Source: Sulfurovum sp.
Lineage (GTDB): Bacteria; Campylobacterota; Campylobacteria; Campylobacterales; Sulfurovaceae
Assembly (NCBI GenBank): GCA_015493425.1
Contig: WGDG01000169.1
Coordinates: 1 to 6,034, forward strand
Direction of reading: 5' to 3'
DNA: 6,034 nt
The notes under the pieces were generated by a model that was not told where the DNA came from, did not search any database, and worked only from the letters and a program-made list of their open reading frames with translations. The position numbers were made by a program, and so were the translations under genes. Positions 5,080 to 6,034 of this stretch are shown here, one piece after another. Each line of letters starts with the position of its first letter. Position 1 is the first letter of the stretch.

Positions 5080-6034
5080 ATGAAAAAACAATACTATATT
5101 GGTCTCATGTCGGGAACGTCGCTGGACGGTGTCGATGCCGTGCTGTGTCGTGTCGATGCAGAGAAATGTGAAGTGCTGCAGACTCATCCGCACCCTTTCC
5201 CTGAAACGCTCAAAGCGCGTGTGCTTGCTGTCATTGACGGTAAAACGATACTGCAGGAAGTCGGTATACTCGACCATTTGCTCGGCATACTTTTTGCCGA
5301 TGCTGTTAAGGCACTTCTTGAAAAGAGCGGTATGGATGCAGAAAATATTGAAGCCATAGGCTCCCATGGGCAGACACTGTGGCATGAACCCACCGGAGAG
5401 ACTCCCTTTTCTATGCAGCTTGGAGATCCGAATATCATTGCCGCACAGACAGGCATACCTGTCGTGGCTGATTTTAGACGCAAAGATATGGCCTTTGGCG
5501 GAAGTGGTGCCCCGTTTGCACCCGCCTTTCACAAATTTTTGCTTGGGGAGCAGGGCAGAGGGGTATGTGTTGTCAACATTGGCGGCATAGCCAATATCAC
5601 TGTGCTGGGTGAAACGCTTATCGGCTACGATAGTGGGCCTGGGAATATGCTGATGGATCATTGGATAGCTAAACAGAAAAGCTTGCCGTACGATAAAGAC
5701 GGCAAGTGGGCGAGAGAGGGAAAGGTCGATTACACCCTGCTTGATGTGATGATGAATGACGAATATTTTGCAAAGCCGTATCCGAAGAGTACGGGGCGTG
5801 AGAAGTTTAATGAAGCGTGGCTGAAGAGTGTTCAGCGTTCAGCGTTCAGCACTCAGAAAACAGAAGCATCGCCACGCGATGCATACCAAAATTCCTCATT
5901 CCTCATTCCTCATTCCTCATTCAAATCTGTTGACGTGCAGCGTACACTACTGGAATTGACAGCACTTAGCATCTCAAACGAAGTACTCAAGTTCAATCCT
6001 GATATGCTTCTGCTCTGCGGCGGCGGAGCGCTAA
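5080..6034 (+). CDS. anmK: anhydro-N-acetylmuramic acid kinase, 3' end beyond window
   Basis: AnmK uses ATP and water to open 1,6-anhydro-MurNAc and give MurNAc-6-phosphate in cell-wall recycling, acting in the cytoplasm. About 318 residues are present; the family is about 370 long. Motifs seen: IGLMSGTSLDGVD (7-19), GSHGQTLWH (94-102), QLGDP (113-117), DFR (131-133), FGGSGAPFAP (139-148), NIGGIANIT (166-174), YDSGPGN (183-189, with Asp184 the likely catalytic base), PKSTGREKFN (235-244) and CGGGA (313-317). I start at the ATG at 5080 because MKKQYYIGLMSGTS fits the family; an in-frame ATG at 5071 with a weak TAGG site is the alternative. Residues 251-281 are not family sequence: they come from a repeat element inserted in frame between EAWLKS and the DVQRTLLELTA helix. 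The gene is divergent from the reductase gene. Whether the enlarged protein is active is not known. Confidence 0.95.
   Translation, partial: MKKQYYIGLMSGTSLDGVDAVLCRVDAEKCEVLQTHPHPFPETLKARVLAVIDGKTILQEVGILDHLLGILFADAVKALLEKSGMDAENIEAIGSHGQTLWHEPTGETPFSMQLGDPNIIAAQTGIPVVADFRRKDMAFGGSGAPFAPAFHKFLLGEQGRGVCVVNIGGIANITVLGETLIGYDSGPGNMLMDHWIAKQKSLPYDKDGKWAREGKVDYTLLDVMMNDEYFAKPYPKSTGREKFNEAWLKSVQRSAFSTQKTEASPRDAYQNSSFLIPHSSFKSVDVQRTLLELTALSISNEVLKFNPDMLLLCGGGAL
5830..5857 (+). repeat. GTTCAGC heptamer tandem repeat, three copies plus one degenerate
   Basis: Perfect GTTCAGC units begin at 5830, 5837 and 5844; ACTCAGA at 5851-5857 is a decayed fourth unit. The unit length of 7 is not a multiple of three, so a one-unit change shifts the anmK frame. 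Confidence 0.9.
5866..5882. repeat. perfect 7-bp hairpin GCATCGC-CAC-GCGATGC
   Basis: GCATCGC (5866-5872) and GCGATGC (5876-5882) are exact inverse complements around the loop CAC. It sits at the middle of the composite element, is GC-rich against its flanks, and has no T tract after it, so it is not a terminator. Confidence 0.85.
5891..5922 (+). repeat. ATTCCTC heptamer tandem repeat, 4.6 copies
   Basis: Perfect units start at 5891, 5898, 5905 and 5912, then a partial ATTC ends at 5922. It encodes part of NSSFLIPHSSF in AnmK. A one-unit gain or loss would put the downstream sequence into a frame ending at TGA 5931-5933 or TGA 5957-5959. Confidence 0.93.

Larger units (their letters stand above)
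5830..5922 (+). mobile_element. 93-bp composite heptamer-hairpin-heptamer element inside anmK
   Basis: The element consists of GTTCAGC repeats, a linker with a perfect hairpin, and ATTCCTC repeats. Its 93 bases equal 31 codons and replace what is usually a short variable loop in AnmK. No TAA, TAG or TGA occurs in any of the three plus-strand frames, while the opposite strand has many TGA. The layout recalls small non-autonomous palindromic elements (Rickettsia palindromic elements inserted in genes, REP-type hairpins) and the heptamer repeats of cyanobacteria. No target-site duplication is evident. That it is mobile is inference from structure; genome-wide copies cannot be checked here. Confidence 0.6.

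Noticed and set aside
5026..5661. 211-residue minus-strand ORF opposite anmK
   Set aside because: The plus strand in this span encodes unmistakable AnmK motifs; the minus reading has no recognisable features and is a shadow.
5891..5922. Heptamer array as a CRISPR remnant
   Set aside because: Units are directly adjacent with no spacers and are only 7 bp long.

Overview
The window looks like chromosomal DNA from a Gram-negative bacterium of moderate-to-low GC. My best guess is a Campylobacterota member (Sulfurovum/Sulfurimonas-like). This rests on gene content (a stand-alone ferredoxin-thioredoxin reductase catalytic protein, anmK, a sodium:solute symporter), AAGGA-type ribosome sites, and promoters with good -10 boxes but poor -35 boxes. 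It is an inference, not a database result.

Layout. 35-619 (+) encodes a HEPN-like protein with an R-x4-H motif. 620-877 has no intact gene: it holds a weak terminator-like hairpin, an interrupted palindrome and a possible frameshifted small minus-strand ORF. 878-2422 (+) is a complete sodium:solute symporter. Four minus-strand genes follow: 2437-2841 and 2855-3589 form a tight two-gene operon of unrecognised proteins; 3660-4238 is a secreted protein extremely rich in Tyr and Arg; 4369-4992 is a ferredoxin-thioredoxin reductase catalytic domain fused to a TusA-like domain that lacks the usual cysteine. The gap 4239-4368 holds an 11-bp-phased array of TGTG-type motifs. From 5080 to the window end (+) lies anmK (anhydro-N-acetylmuramic acid kinase), cut off by the window and divergent from the reductase gene.

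The most striking feature is inside anmK. A 93-bp composite element (5830-5922) has one heptamer repeat (GTTCAGC x3), a perfect 7-bp hairpin, and a second heptamer repeat (ATTCCTC x4.6). It is exactly 31 codons long and carries no stop codon in any of the three frames in this orientation. It adds about 31 residues to a predicted variable loop of the kinase while keeping the frame. Because each repeat unit is 7 bp, gain or loss of one unit would shift anmK into an early stop, so the element could act as a slippage switch.

How the genes work together. AnmK phosphorylates and opens 1,6-anhydro-MurNAc during cell-wall recycling. The symporter might import a related sugar, but its substrate cannot be read from sequence and 2.6 kb of opposite-strand genes separate the two. 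The reductase is probably a thiol/disulfide redox protein. The HEPN-like gene and the 2437-3589 pair look like accessory genes.
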